This document shows, piece by piece, positions 17,259 through 25,874 of a stretch of 64,000 nucleotides of DNA (position 1 is the stretch's first letter; the number at the start of each line of letters is the position of its first letter). Below the pieces are notes generated by a model that was not told the DNA's origin, did no database searches, and saw only the letters and a program-made list of their open reading frames with translations. The translations under genes and the position numbers were made by a program. Source of the DNA: Hymenobacter cellulosilyticus (lineage in GTDB: Bacteria > Bacteroidota > Bacteroidia > Cytophagales > Hymenobacteraceae); NCBI RefSeq assembly GCF_022919215.1, contig NZ_CP095046.1:4206501-4270500 (forward strand), given 5' to 3'.

Positions 17259-17624
17259 CTAGCTTTCCTGCTCGGCAGCAGCAAGCTCCTCGCGCTGCTT
17301 TTTGGGCAAGGAAGCCCTCACGAGCTCATAGGAATGGTCAATCAACTCCCGCAACTGCCCGGCGGGAATCCCGGTGCCGATGAGCACAGTATTCCAGTGC
17401 TTTTTATTCATGTGGTAGCCCGGCAGCACGTAGTCGTGCTGCTCGCGCAGGTCCACGGCCCGCTCCGGGTCACACTTCAGGTTGATGCTGCCGAAGGTTT
17501 CGATATCGGTAAGGGCAAAGACCTTACCCGCCACCTTAAAGACGAGAGTATCAGGCCCGAACGGGGTTTCTTCGGTCACGCCGGCTTTGAGCAGGCAGTA
17601 GTCGCGGAACTCTTCGATATGCAT
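17259..17624 (-). CDS. MmcQ/YjbR family protein
   Basis: A 121-residue soluble protein of the MmcQ/YjbR fold (a CyaY-like double-wing DNA-binding-like fold). The start MHIEEFRDYCLLKAGVTEET, the central FGSINLKCDPERAVDLR and the end motif GYHMNKKHWNTVLIGTGIP are the standard family signature, with conserved Lys-His-Trp. No biochemical function is established for the family. It lies downstream of the small membrane protein gene at 17711-17887, separated from it by a terminator, so it is probably transcribed alone. Confidence 0.92.
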   Translation of the reverse strand: MHIEEFRDYCLLKAGVTEETPFGPDTLVFKVAGKVFALTDIETFGSINLKCDPERAVDLREQHDYVLPGYHMNKKHWNTVLIGTGIPAGQLRELIDHSYELVRASLPKKQREELAAAEQES

Positions 17625-17649
17625 ATACTAGCGGCTGAAATCAGCTGAA

Positions 17650-17692
17650 AAAAGAAGCCTTCGACCGGCCCGTTCGCCGGCCGAAGGCCTGA
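17650..17692 (-). terminator. Rho-independent terminator after the small membrane protein gene
   Basis: GCCTTCGACCGGC (17657-17669) pairs with GCCGGCCGAAGGC (17676-17688) with one mismatch, followed on the minus strand by a T-rich run at 17648-17654. Confidence 0.8.
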
Positions 17693-17710
17693 TATATAAT
17701 TACTTACCCC

Positions 17711-17887
17711 CTAGCGCGTAAACAATCGATACAGCACCACGCACAGGCCGACCAGGAACATGGCCATGCTGAGCTTATTGATGAAGTGCATCGTGCGCAG
17801 GTTGAAGTTGGTTTTGCGGTTGGGGTCGTTTTTCCGGAAGAAATATCCGAGAGCGGGACCAAAGTTAAACAGGTTGCGGCCGTCCAT
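17711..17887 (-). CDS. Small membrane protein, DUF6728-like
   Basis: This 58-residue gene is short and easily missed. It reads MDGRNLFNFGPALGYFFRKN, continues through DPNRKTNFNLRTMHFINKLS, and ends in one membrane helix, MAMFLVGLCVVLYRLFTR. The pattern GYFFRK-DPN-R, NFNLR-MH-INK and a C-terminal helix matches a small conserved Bacteroidetes family that I recall as DUF6728. Function is unknown. A longer overlapping open frame at 17704-17919 is Cys/Ser-rich noise in another register. A terminator follows at 17650-17692. Confidence 0.8.
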   Translation of the reverse strand: MDGRNLFNFGPALGYFFRKNDPNRKTNFNLRTMHFINKLSMAMFLVGLCVVLYRLFTR

Positions 17888-18028
17888 ATCAGTGGGCTTT
17901 TAGTACAGAAATAGAACACCCAGAGGGGCGGAATGATTTACCGGAAAGGTAAATAGATTCCGAAAATATTCGGAATTCGCAGCATAACCAACGCCTGTAT
18001 TTAAGGCCCAGCTAAGTTCGCCAGGCAG

Positions 18029-18754
18029 CTACAGCAGCTCACGCTTTTCCCGCCACTGCAAGCCCTGGGGCAGGTCAATGGAAGCAAATTCGAGGTGAAG
18101 CACCCGTCGACTGCGGGCACTGCGGCTGCGGTTGGAGGCGTGCAGCAGCAAGGGCTTCATGAGCATAGCGCCCCCGGCCGGCACAGCGCACACCACCGCC
18201 CCGGTAGTGCGGCCCGGCAGCTCGGCCCCAGCTAGCGGCCCTTCCCGGTGCGAGCCGGGCACTACTTTCAGGGCCCCGTTGGTGGCGTCGCAAGCGTCGA
18301 GGTGGAGGCGGATGGTGCAGATGTTCTCCAGCACCGCCCGGGGCGGCTGCACGGCCACTCCCTCGGGCTTGCTGGTCCAGGGGCCGTAGCCCGGCAGCTC
18401 GGCTTTACGGTCTACACTGATCATCAGATCCTGATGCCAGGCCACCAGCCAGTTGGAATGCGCGGGCTTATCGAAGTAGATTGACTTGACCAGGTGGCAA
18501 CCCTTCGGAAACAGCGCCTGCAACAGCTGCGGCAGCGCCGAGGCAGCCAGAATGGGCTGCAAGGCAGGAACTTCGCCCAGCACGTCGCGGATGGCGAATA
18601 GGTCCTGGCTGCGGCGGAAATTGGGTCCGCTGCTCGGGGCCTGCTCCAGGGCATGTAGAAGGCGGGCTGTTTCGGCGGGTTGCAGCAGGGTGGGCAGCAC
18701 GACAAAGCCCTGCTGCTGCAACTCCTGAGTGAGGCGAGGAAAGGTCGAAGGCAT
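18029..18754 (-). CDS. Phytanoyl-CoA dioxygenase (PhyH) family protein
   Basis: This 241-residue protein belongs to the Fe(II)/2-oxoglutarate-dependent dioxygenases of the PhyH type. The iron-binding HxD is seen in AWHQDLMIS and the distal histidine in KPLLLHASNRS; a downstream arginine pair (SARSRRVLHLEF) fits 2-oxoglutarate binding. The N-terminus MPSTFPRLTQELQQQGFVVL is the typical opening helix plus strand, which is why the ATG at 18754 was preferred over the upstream one at 18832. Bacteroidetes members hydroxylate unknown small molecules. It is divergent from the NTF2-like gene at 18883. Confidence 0.88.
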   Translation of the reverse strand: MPSTFPRLTQELQQQGFVVLPTLLQPAETARLLHALEQAPSSGPNFRRSQDLFAIRDVLGEVPALQPILAASALPQLLQALFPKGCHLVKSIYFDKPAHSNWLVAWHQDLMISVDRKAELPGYGPWTSKPEGVAVQPPRAVLENICTIRLHLDACDATNGALKVVPGSHREGPLAGAELPGRTTGAVVCAVPAGGAMLMKPLLLHASNRSRSARSRRVLHLEFASIDLPQGLQWREKRELL

Positions 18755-18882
18755 GCCAGGATGGTAGGGGTTGCTACTAGGGCGCAAGCTACACAACCGG
18801 CTGTTACAACCCGCCCCGGGTGAGGGAAGCAACCGTGCGCAGAAACCCGTTACCTTGACATACTTCCCCTAACCGAGCCCCT

Positions 18883-19341
18883 ATGAATCGACTTTTCCTC
18901 GCTGCCCTGCTCCTGCTGCCGGCTTCCGCCGCCCTGGCCCAAAGCAGCCCCAGCGAAACGGCCGCCGTTAAGAAAACCATTACCACTTTTTTCGACGGTA
19001 TGCGCAAGGGCGACAGCACGATGGTGCGCAATACGCTGGCGACCGGCGTAGTGCTGCATACCATTATGAGCCGCAACGGCGTGGTGCAGACCGGCACGGA
19101 AAAGGCCGCGGAATTTCTCAGGCTCGTGGGCACGCCGCATAAGGAGGTCTACGACGAGCGGATCAGCTTCGAGCAGGTGCTGGTGGATGCCAACCTGGCC
19201 AGTGTCTGGACGCCCTACCAGTTCTACGTGGGCTCCAAGTTCAGCCACTGCGGCTACAACTCGTTTCAGCTGGTCAAGTTTGCCGAGGGCTGGCGCATCG
19301 TGCACATCATCGACACGCGCCGCAAGGACGGCTGCAAATAA
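18883..19341 (+). CDS. Secreted NTF2-like (SnoaL/DUF4440-type) protein
   Basis: A 152-residue protein with a signal peptide (MNRLFLAALLLLPASAALAQ) and one cone-shaped NTF2-like domain: VKKTITTFFDGMRKGDSTMV, then LHTIMSRNGVVQTG, and the closing FQLVKFAEGWRIVHIIDTR. Such domains bind small ligands or catalyse simple reactions, and the specific role cannot be predicted. It is exported to the periplasm. The coding end is 15 bp from the convergent DUF6984-type gene. Confidence 0.85.
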   Translation: MNRLFLAALLLLPASAALAQSSPSETAAVKKTITTFFDGMRKGDSTMVRNTLATGVVLHTIMSRNGVVQTGTEKAAEFLRLVGTPHKEVYDERISFEQVLVDANLASVWTPYQFYVGSKFSHCGYNSFQLVKFAEGWRIVHIIDTRRKDGCK

Positions 19342-19356
19342 GAACCCAGCACCGGC

Positions 19357-19677
19357 TTAAAAGGCCGGAATCCGGCGCAGGGGCGTGTCGTCCACCTTCC
19401 AGCAGTCCAGCTCGTAGAGCTCCCCGCGCTGGTCGAGGTAGAGCGACACAAATACCGGTACCCCGTCTTCGTCCAGGAAGCGGGTGCTGGCAATTTTTTC
19501 CCCGAGGCGGCGCTCCTCCTGCGGGCTTACGAAGCGCAGGCTGCCGGTTTGGACCTCGTCCATTTCCCGGACTTCGGAAGTGTAGAGCTTGGCCAGCAGG
19601 TATTCGGCCTGGGGCTTGTCGCGCAGCAGAAAAACCAGCAGCCCCAGTTCGGGCAATTTTAGAATGCGGTTAGCCAT
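19357..19677 (-). CDS. DUF6984-like small protein
   Basis: A 106-residue cytoplasmic protein. It shows SLRFVSPQEERRLGEKIAST, DGVPVFVSLYLDQRGELYEL and DCWKVDDTPLRRIPAF, the pattern of a small domain family I recall as DUF6984, found in several phyla with no known function. The start at 19677 (MANRILKLPELG) was chosen over the ATG at 19836, whose extra 53 residues overlap another gene and look random. It follows the hypothetical secreted protein gene at 19748-20274 on the same strand. Confidence 0.75.
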   Translation of the reverse strand: MANRILKLPELGLLVFLLRDKPQAEYLLAKLYTSEVREMDEVQTGSLRFVSPQEERRLGEKIASTRFLDEDGVPVFVSLYLDQRGELYELDCWKVDDTPLRRIPAF

Positions 19678-19747
19678 TTGATTCGTCTCCCCTAGCTCTG
19701 CATTCTCATACGGTGCTGGTCGGGAAAAGTGGGCGCCGGGCAGCGGG

Positions 19748-20274
19748 CTACTGCGCCGGGCGCTGCCAGGTGCCGGGCTGGCCGTTGCGGGTGAAATATA
19801 CGGTGCCCAAATCCGGGGCGTAGCGCACGTCGGCAATCTGCTTGCCCCGCACGATTTCTCGGCAGGAATTGGCCGCCAGGTTTAACTCCACCAACGTGAG
19901 CCGGCGGGCCCTCAGGTAGCCGTCGGAAGTAGCCAGGAACAGCAGCCGACCGTTGGCATACGCCAGCAGCTGCACGGGCCAGCCTCCGTTTTGGCCGCCG
20001 TAGGCATGGTGCTGCCCGGTTGTATGGTCGGGCCCCACCACAAAAACCTCCCCGAGCCCTGCAGAGCCAGCCGGTACCCGTCGAGCGTGGTGTAAGTCGT
20101 GGGAATATTCTGCCGCCCGGGCGCGGCCACGGTATCCAGCACGAGGCGCTGCGCCGGCGGGCTGAAATACAGCCAGCCGCGCTGCAGGGCAAACTGCGTC
20201 TGAACCGGCACCTGGGCCCGGGCCCGCCCGGCACTGAGCAGAACCACCGTCAGAGCAAGAGCTAAGATCTTCAT
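19748..20274 (-). CDS. Secreted protein of unknown function (one frameshift)
   Basis: With one base restored this is a 175-residue protein with a signal peptide (MKILALALTVVLLSAGRARA). The break is a G-run one short (CCCC at 20050-20053 on the plus strand) between ALQGSG and GEVFVVGPDHTTGQHH. After it the frame carries on with LLAYANGRLLFLATSDGYLR and ends GTVYFTRNGQPGTWQRPAQ. The mature part looks like repeating beta-strands, but no family is recognised. The large alternative frame at 19692-20234 is arginine- and proline-rich noise. Confidence 0.65.
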
Positions 20275-20301
20275 GGGGAAGGATACTGCGGGTAATCTGG
20301 G

Positions 20302-20955
20302 CTACAGAGCCAGAATACTTGCGGCGCTCAGCTGCCCCAGGTGCGACACGACCTGGTCGGCGTGGTGCAGGTCCTGGCCTTCGGAATGCTCACTCTTGTA
20401 ACCAATGCAGACCATGCCCGCCGCCTTGGCTGCTGTCACGCCGTTGGCCGAGTCCTCGATAACCAGGCACTCGTGGGGCGGAATACCGGCCAACTGCGCC
20501 GCGTGCAGAAAAATGGCCGGATCAGGCTTGGAGCGCGGAAAATCCTCACCGCTGACCAGATGGTCGAAGTACGGGTAGAGGCCAAAACGGGTAAAGACGC
20601 GGGCAATGGTTTCCTTGGAAGCCGACGAGGCCAGCTGCAGCGGTACGCCGGCCCGGTGCAAATCCTCAATCAGGGCCCGGGCCCCGGGCAGCAGGTCCAG
20701 CTCCGTGGATTCGTCGAAGGATTTGCCAAACAGCTCCCGCTTGCGCTGGATCAGGTTTTCGACGTCGGCTTCCAGCCCGAACTGTTCCTTGAGCTGCTGG
20801 TATACGTTGCGGGTGGAAGCGCCCAGAAAGGTGGCGTATTCCTCCTGCGTCATGGGAATGCCCAGCTCGGCAAAATGGCGGAAAAAAGCGTCGTGGTGGA
20901 GCGGCTCGGTATCGACGAGCACGCCGTCCATATCGAAAATGACGGTGCGAATCAT
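20302..20955 (-). CDS. HAD-superfamily hydrolase, beta-phosphoglucomutase-like
   Basis: A 217-residue cytoplasmic phosphatase or phosphomutase of the HAD superfamily, subfamily IA. Motif I is VIFDMDGVLVDTEPLHHDAF (nucleophile Asp and acid/base Asp), motif II is LQLASSASKE, motif III is in FPRSKPDPAIFLHAA, and motif IV is VIEDSANGVTAAKAAGM. The SSA and SKPDPAIF patterns are those of beta-phosphoglucomutase-like proteins, though many act as generic sugar phosphatases. The start at 20955 (MIRTVIFDMDG) places motif I correctly. A -7 box lies at 20977-20984. Confidence 0.92.
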   Translation of the reverse strand: MIRTVIFDMDGVLVDTEPLHHDAFFRHFAELGIPMTQEEYATFLGASTRNVYQQLKEQFGLEADVENLIQRKRELFGKSFDESTELDLLPGARALIEDLHRAGVPLQLASSASKETIARVFTRFGLYPYFDHLVSGEDFPRSKPDPAIFLHAAQLAGIPPHECLVIEDSANGVTAAKAAGMVCIGYKSEHSEGQDLHHADQVVSHLGQLSAASILAL

Positions 20956-20976
20956 GGGCAGAAGTGGGTAGGCGGG

Positions 20977-20984
20977 CAAAGGTA
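20977..20984 (-). promoter_or_regulatory. -7 box for the HAD hydrolase gene
   Basis: On the minus strand this reads TACCTTTG, a full match to TAnnTTTG, 21 bp upstream of the ATG at 20955. Confidence 0.5.
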
Positions 20985-21098
20985 GTAAACGGGCCGGGTT
21001 AGGCCCCACCGCCATATTTCACGAACAGCAGCGGCTTGCCACCCGTACACCCTCTACTGCCCAGCTGCCGTCAGCGGCTTTCTATACTATTCTTTCCG

Positions 21099-22028
21099 AT
21101 GCATCGAACCTTAGAAATCACCGTGCCAACCGCGGTAACGGACCCTCTATGCCAGCAGCTTACGGCTCTGGACGAAGTTATAGGCCTGAGCGTACAGCCC
21201 GGCGCCTCGCGCAAGCCCGCCGGCGACGTGCTGGTGGTACACGTGCTCAACCGCGGGGCCGACGAAGTGCTGCGGCAGGTGCGGGCAGCCGTACCGAACG
21301 AAAACGACCTGAGCATAGTCACCAGCGAGGCAGCCAGCTTTATTTCCCCCACTGATCATAAAGTCATTATCGACGACAAGGACGAGGCCATTTGGGAGGA
21401 AGTGGAAAGCGGCCTGCGCCACCAGGGCACCATTACCACCAACTACCTGCTGCTCATGGCTCTGGGTGGTCTTATCTGCGCGGTGGGCTTGGTGTCGGAC
21501 CCTGTGCCCCAGGCCGTGGCCTTCATTGCCTCCGCCATCATTGCCCCCGGCTTCGACCCCATGACCAAAGTACCCGTGGGGCTGGTGCTACAACGCTGGC
21601 CCTTGGTATGGCGCGGCATTCAGTCGGCGCTGGTGGGCTATGCGGTGCTGGTTCTCACGGCCGCCCTAACGATGTACGTGCTGGTAGCTACCGGAGAAAC
21701 CACCGCCGAGCAGCTGGCCTCCAACTCTGAAGTGAAAAACCTGATGCATCCGGGTCTGATGGAGCTGCTGGTGGCCGCCGCCGGGGCGGTGGCGGGCGTG
21801 GTCATCCTGGCCGCCTACCGCCGCAGCTTCCAGGCCGGGCCGCTTATTGCCATGGCCTTTATTCCGGCTGCTGCCCTAATTGGGGCCGGCCTGGCCGTGG
21901 GCCGCTTTGATCTGGCCCTAGAAGGCTTGGAGCGCTTCGGCGCCGACTGGGGCTTTATCATAGGCTTGGGCGTACCCTTCTTCTGGCTGAAGCAGAAGTT
22001 TGTGCATCACCGCAAGCCCATTGTGTAG
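21099..22028 (+). CDS. DUF389 family membrane protein
   Basis: A 309-residue inner-membrane protein. The N-terminal 100 residues form a soluble domain (LEITVPTAVTDPLCQQLTAL, VLVVHVLNRGADEVL). It is followed by five or six membrane helices with the DUF389 signature IASAIIAPGFDPMTKVPVGL and FIPAAALIGAGLAVGR. The function of DUF389 proteins is unknown; transport has been suggested for some. The ATG at 21099 begins the conserved domain and was preferred over the upstream start at 21036. The gene converges on the NAD(P)-binding protein gene at 22042. Confidence 0.85.
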   Translation: MHRTLEITVPTAVTDPLCQQLTALDEVIGLSVQPGASRKPAGDVLVVHVLNRGADEVLRQVRAAVPNENDLSIVTSEAASFISPTDHKVIIDDKDEAIWEEVESGLRHQGTITTNYLLLMALGGLICAVGLVSDPVPQAVAFIASAIIAPGFDPMTKVPVGLVLQRWPLVWRGIQSALVGYAVLVLTAALTMYVLVATGETTAEQLASNSEVKNLMHPGLMELLVAAAGAVAGVVILAAYRRSFQAGPLIAMAFIPAAALIGAGLAVGRFDLALEGLERFGADWGFIIGLGVPFFWLKQKFVHHRKPIV

Positions 22029-22041
22029 CTTCTGCACGGGC

Positions 22042-22703
22042 TTACTGTCTGGCCAGCGCTACAATGTCGGGCACTTCCAGTACGGGCTTGGGGTAGCCTT
22101 TGCGCACCACGTTCAGCATGGCCTGCCCTAACTCGGCCAAAGTGGAAACGTACCGAGGCAGAAACTGCCGCAGCGCCGGGTACAGCCAGCCGAAATACTT
22201 GTAATAAGACAATGTATGATGCAAGCCGGGCGTAGCCTTCATAAAGCCGGGTCGGAACATATAAGCACTTTTAAAGCCCAGCTGCAGCAGGTCGTTTTCG
22301 GTGCGGCCCTTCACCCGGGCCCACATACTGCGGCCGTGGGCGGTGCTGTCGGTGCCGGCGCCCGAGACGTAGCAGAACGTCAGCTCGGGGTTACGCGGCA
22401 GTAGGGTTCGGGCGAAGTGCAGGGTAAGGTCGTAGGTCAGGCGCTGGTACTCGGGCTGCTTCATACCCACCGACGACACGCCCAGGCAGAAAAAGCAGGC
22501 GTTATAGCCCGTCAGCTGGTCCTGAATCGGGGTCAGGTCGTGGAAGTCGGCGTGGATGATTTCGCGCAGCTTGGGGTGAGTTACGCCCGAGGGCTTGCGG
22601 CTGATGCTGAGCACCTGCTCCACGTCGGGGTGGTTCAGGGCTTCGTGCAGTACCCCTCGCCCACCATGCCGGTAGCCCCGGTCAGAATTGCTTTGATCTT
22701 CAT
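22042..22703 (-). CDS. NAD(P)-binding Rossmann-fold protein, SDR-like (one frameshift)
   Basis: A 220-residue atypical short-chain dehydrogenase/reductase-like protein. Its N-terminus MKIKAILTGATGMVGEG carries the glycine-rich nucleotide-binding loop. A G-run read one short (CCCC at 22653-22656 on the plus strand) then breaks the frame; the next frame continues VLHEALNHPDVEQVLSISRK, ACFFCLGVSSVGM and FCYVSGAGTDSTAHGRSMWA. Restored, it matches the usual length of the NAD(P)H-binding 'NmrA-like' or HTATIP2-like proteins of Bacteroidetes. Substrate unknown. An annotation that ignored the break would lose the cofactor-binding loop. Confidence 0.85.
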
Positions 22704-22746
22704 AAGCAAGTAGACGGATGAGCGGGGCGGATGTTTTAAGGCAGGT

Positions 22747-23175
22747 TTATTCTCTAACTAACTCCATTTGCCAATGGCGGGCAAACGGAAGAAATACTCT
22801 TTTGCCTATATCTGAATTTATATAAGAGGTTCGGGTTGAGTCATACACCACTATTCTCGAGTCGTCGATCCGCTTGTAAATTATATAGTAAATCGACTCC
22901 TGACCTTGATAATGATTTGTTTTCAGCACATACCGATTGTCGAAGTGAAACTCTTCGTCCTGATGAAACCAGCAGTACTCACACTCGAACCCGGACTTCA
23001 ACCAGTCCTGCCAACTTGGCTGAGCCGAGGTTTTAACCAATAGGGCTTTTTCATCAAACCGGTACTCCGTCCCGGCATCCCGCGAGTCTTTCCAGCGGCC
23101 TCTCATCCAGGGAGGCGTCGTAATGGCCGTCGAGCAGGAAGAGAGCGTGAGAATAGCGGCGAGGGCTACTTTCAT
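22747..23175 (-). CDS. Putative lipoprotein
   Basis: A 142-residue protein with a short lipoprotein signal MKVALAAILTLSSC; the lipobox cysteine is residue 14. The mature part (RWKDSRDAGTEYRFDEKALL, YYIIYKRIDDSRIVVYDS) looks like a small beta-rich domain. No family is recognised. A GTG at 23208 overlaps the stop of the upstream gene (GTGA) and would add 11 residues, so the pair may be translationally coupled; I favour the ATG because it gives a cleaner signal. It uses more A/T than most neighbours. Confidence 0.6.
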   Translation of the reverse strand: MKVALAAILTLSSCSTAITTPPWMRGRWKDSRDAGTEYRFDEKALLVKTSAQPSWQDWLKSGFECEYCWFHQDEEFHFDNRYVLKTNHYQGQESIYYIIYKRIDDSRIVVYDSTRTSYINSDIGKRVFLPFARHWQMELVRE

Positions 23176-23204
23176 CTGTGGCAGATGCTTAAAGCTCAGA
23201 TTCT

Positions 23205-23639
23205 TCACAGGGAAGGTTGCTTGCGGGTAAAAGTTATTAGCACGTCTTCTTCCAGCTCAAAATAAGCGGGCTCGGCCCTGACCGTATACATGCTTTCCAC
23301 CCTTCTTTGCTCGGGCTCCTGCCATTGGTTGCCGGTCCAACAGGTGTAAAACTCAATGGTATCTTCCAGCTGCAAAGCCGAATCGAGGTAGGCCAGCAGC
23401 GCCCGTACCGAGCGTAAGTTCTTAGCGACCAAGGCAACATCCTCCAGATCAATGCCGCCGGCAAAGCCGCAGGAGCAGCCCTGCCAGGAGCCCGCGTAGT
23501 AGATGTTCTGCTTGGAGAAATGCTGCGCTACGGTCGTTTCCCAGCCAGCCACGGGCTCCAGGCTGAAGGCCGAATTGGTCTTATCAAACCCAACCAAGGG
23601 CAATGCGGCGTCGGCCCCGATATACACGCAATAGCACAT
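23205..23639 (-). CDS. Conserved protein of unknown function
   Basis: A 144-residue soluble protein beginning MCYCVYIGADAALPL. It contains several cysteines (CYC, GCSCGF) that could bind metal, and an acidic C-terminal half. I do not recognise the family. It lies in a same-strand run with ispG upstream (18 bp gap) and the lipoprotein gene downstream (overlap or close spacing), so the three could be cotranscribed. Confidence 0.6.
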   Translation of the reverse strand: MCYCVYIGADAALPLVGFDKTNSAFSLEPVAGWETTVAQHFSKQNIYYAGSWQGCSCGFAGGIDLEDVALVAKNLRSVRALLAYLDSALQLEDTIEFYTCWTGNQWQEPEQRRVESMYTVRAEPAYFELEEDVLITFTRKQPSL

Positions 23640-23657
23640 ACGCTTCGTCAGCCCGGG

Positions 23658-25658
23658 TTAGGCGCCCACTGGCTCTTCCAGCATTTCCTTTTCCAGCCAC
23701 TTGCCGTCCTCGCGCATGAGCTCGATGAGTTGGTCCACGGCCTGCTCCTCGGGCACGGATTTCTTGATGACTTCCTGGCCGCGGTAGAGGGCAATTTTGC
23801 CCTTGCCTACGCCCACGTAGCCGTAGTCGGCGTCGGCCATTTCGCCGGGCCCGTTCACGATGCAGCCCATAATGCCGATTTTGACGCCCTTCAGGTGGTC
23901 GGTGCGCTTGCGGATCATGGCCGTGGTTTCCTGCAGGTCGAACAGCGTCCGGCCGCAGCTGGGGCAGCTGATGTACTCGGTCTTGGACATGCGGGTGCGG
24001 GCCGCCTGCAAAATGCCGAAGCTGAGCTGGTTGAGCTGGTCCAGTGTCGTGAGCCACTGCTCTTTCGGGCGCTCGGGCAGCAGCTCGGTGCTGAGTACCA
24101 CCCCGTCGCCGAGGCCGTCGAGCAGCAGGCCGCCTACGTCAGTAGCGGCGTAGAGCTGGGTTTGCTCGGGCGTCAGCTCCGGGTACTGGCGGTTGATGAT
24201 GACCGGGTTGGTAATGCCGTTGTTGAGCAGCTCGAAAAACGCCCGGCGAATTTCGGGCATGGCGTGGGCATTATCGGTGTAGAGAATAATGACGGCCGTG
24301 GTATCCTGGCGCAGCTGGTCTAGGGCCGTGCTGGTCAAGGATTCCAGGTTGTGAAACACGAAGTTCAGCTCCGCGTGCCGCGTGCCAGAGGCGGCGTATT
24401 CGGCCTGGGTGAGCACCGGATAATGGTCTTGGCGGGCACCGCCATCGAGCCAGGCGCTGTAGTCCACTACTTCCTTCAGGCCGTTGGGCAGCATAAAGGG
24501 CACGGGGCGCTGCCCGCTGTAGAGGTAGTCGGCGCCCAGGTCGTTCATCTGAAACTTGTCGAGGAAGGCCGAGTACAAGTGGCCAACGGCGCGCAGATCG
24601 GCATATTCTACCGACGAGAGGCGGGAAATATCCACCATCACGCGGGGCACGTTCTGTCCGCCCAGGTTCTGCACCTCGCGGGTGTAGCGGCGGAAGTACT
24701 GGAACGGGTCGATGGGCACCTGGGTCACCGGCGCAATCGGCTTGGCTTCGGCGGCGCGGTTGGTGTAGCGGTCAATCAGGGCCTTGGCCACGGGAGCTTC
24801 CGCTTCGGGCGCTTCGGTGAGCGACACGCGCACAGTGTCGCCCAGGCCGTCTTCGAGCAGCGTGCCGATACCCACGGCCGACTTGATGCGGCCGTCTTCG
24901 GCCTCGCCGGCTTCGGTTACGCCCAAGTGCAGCGGGTAGGGCTGCAGGCCTTCTTCGTCGAGCTTCTGCACCAACAGGCGGTAGGCCTGCACCATCACCT
25001 GGGTGTTGGAGGCCTTCATGCTGAGCACCACGTCGTAGTAGTTTTCTTCCTCGCAGAGGCGCAGAAACTCCAAAGCCGACTCGACCATGCCCAGCGGGGT
25101 GTCGCCGTAGCGGCTCAGAATACGGTCCGACAGGGAGCCGTGGTTTGTACCGATGCGCATGGCCGTGCCGTACTGCTTGCAGATCTGCACCAGGGGCCGG
25201 AACCGCTCCCGGATCCGCTCCACCTCGGCCGCGTAGCTGCTGTCGGTGTAGTCGATGACGTCGAATTTCTTTTTGTCGGCGTAGTTGCCGGGGTTGACGC
25301 GCACTTTCTCCACGATGCGGGCGGCCAGCTCGGCGGCGTTGGGCGTGAAATGAATGTCGGCAATGAGGGGCACCGTGCAGCCCCGCTTACGCAGCTCCTT
25401 CTTGATTTCCAGCAGGTTCTGGGCTTCTTTCACGCTGGGAGCCGTGATGCGCACGTACTCGCAGCCGGCTTCCACCATGCGCAGAGTCTGCTCTACCGAA
25501 CCCAAGGTGTCCATCGTGTCGACGGTAGTCATGCTCTGCACCCGAATCGGGTTGAGGCCACCCATGGGCAGGTCCCCGATTTTCACCTCGCGCGACAAGC
25601 GGCGCTGGTACTGAGTCAGGCTGGGGCAGTAAATCTTGGAAGTGGAGGCAGTGGTCAT
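23658..25658 (-). CDS. ispG: 4-hydroxy-3-methylbut-2-enyl-diphosphate synthase, long Bacteroidetes form
   Basis: IspG (GcpE) catalyses the penultimate step of the MEP isoprenoid pathway, reducing MEcPP to HMBPP with a [4Fe-4S] cluster. The 666-residue protein is the three-domain form of Bacteroidetes and plants: TIM barrel (SREVKIGDLPMGGLNPIRVQ, VRITAPSVKEAQN, PLIADIHFTPNAAE), a large inserted domain (about 300-540), and the cluster domain with YISCPSCGRTLFDLQ and GIMGCIVNGPGEMADADYGY. The Cys residues of CPSC and GC are the cluster ligands with a downstream Glu. The ATG at 25658 (MTTASTSKIYCPSL) was chosen over the far upstream start, whose extra 57 residues are arginine-rich noise. A -7 box lies at 25718-25725. 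Confidence 0.97.
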   Translation of the reverse strand: MTTASTSKIYCPSLTQYQRRLSREVKIGDLPMGGLNPIRVQSMTTVDTMDTLGSVEQTLRMVEAGCEYVRITAPSVKEAQNLLEIKKELRKRGCTVPLIADIHFTPNAAELAARIVEKVRVNPGNYADKKKFDVIDYTDSSYAAEVERIRERFRPLVQICKQYGTAMRIGTNHGSLSDRILSRYGDTPLGMVESALEFLRLCEEENYYDVVLSMKASNTQVMVQAYRLLVQKLDEEGLQPYPLHLGVTEAGEAEDGRIKSAVGIGTLLEDGLGDTVRVSLTEAPEAEAPVAKALIDRYTNRAAEAKPIAPVTQVPIDPFQYFRRYTREVQNLGGQNVPRVMVDISRLSSVEYADLRAVGHLYSAFLDKFQMNDLGADYLYSGQRPVPFMLPNGLKEVVDYSAWLDGGARQDHYPVLTQAEYAASGTRHAELNFVFHNLESLTSTALDQLRQDTTAVIILYTDNAHAMPEIRRAFFELLNNGITNPVIINRQYPELTPEQTQLYAATDVGGLLLDGLGDGVVLSTELLPERPKEQWLTTLDQLNQLSFGILQAARTRMSKTEYISCPSCGRTLFDLQETTAMIRKRTDHLKGVKIGIMGCIVNGPGEMADADYGYVGVGKGKIALYRGQEVIKKSVPEEQAVDQLIELMREDGKWLEKEMLEEPVGA

Positions 25659-25717
25659 GCTGGGAAACTGGATAGGCGTAGCCAAAACTACGGAGAGTCG
25701 CGTAAAGTTGCGGAAGG

Positions 25718-25725
25718 CAAAGGTA
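25718..25725 (-). promoter_or_regulatory. -7 box for ispG
   Basis: The minus strand reads TACCTTTG, a full TAnnTTTG match, 60 bp upstream of the ATG. A second match, TAGTTTTG, is at 25683-25690. I see no clear -33 TTG for either. Confidence 0.4.
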
Positions 25726-25874
25726 CGCAAGCTTACGCGCCGGGACACGTTGGCACTTACGCGGGATAAAGCCGAGTTTGTCCGGTACCAGCCCGGCGCG
25801 GGTGGCGGCCCTGGGCGGCCGGGCAGCAACTTTCGGCCGGCTCAACTGTCTTTCTCTTAAACCCTGCTGCATCC

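Noticed and set aside
17704..17919. Open frame overlapping the small membrane protein gene
   Set aside because: Cys/Ser/Thr-rich sequence in a different register; the 58-residue frame at 17711-17887 has the conserved pattern and a membrane helix.
24351..25769. Long plus-strand open frame opposite ispG
   Set aside because: Antisense shadow with biased composition and no domain signature.
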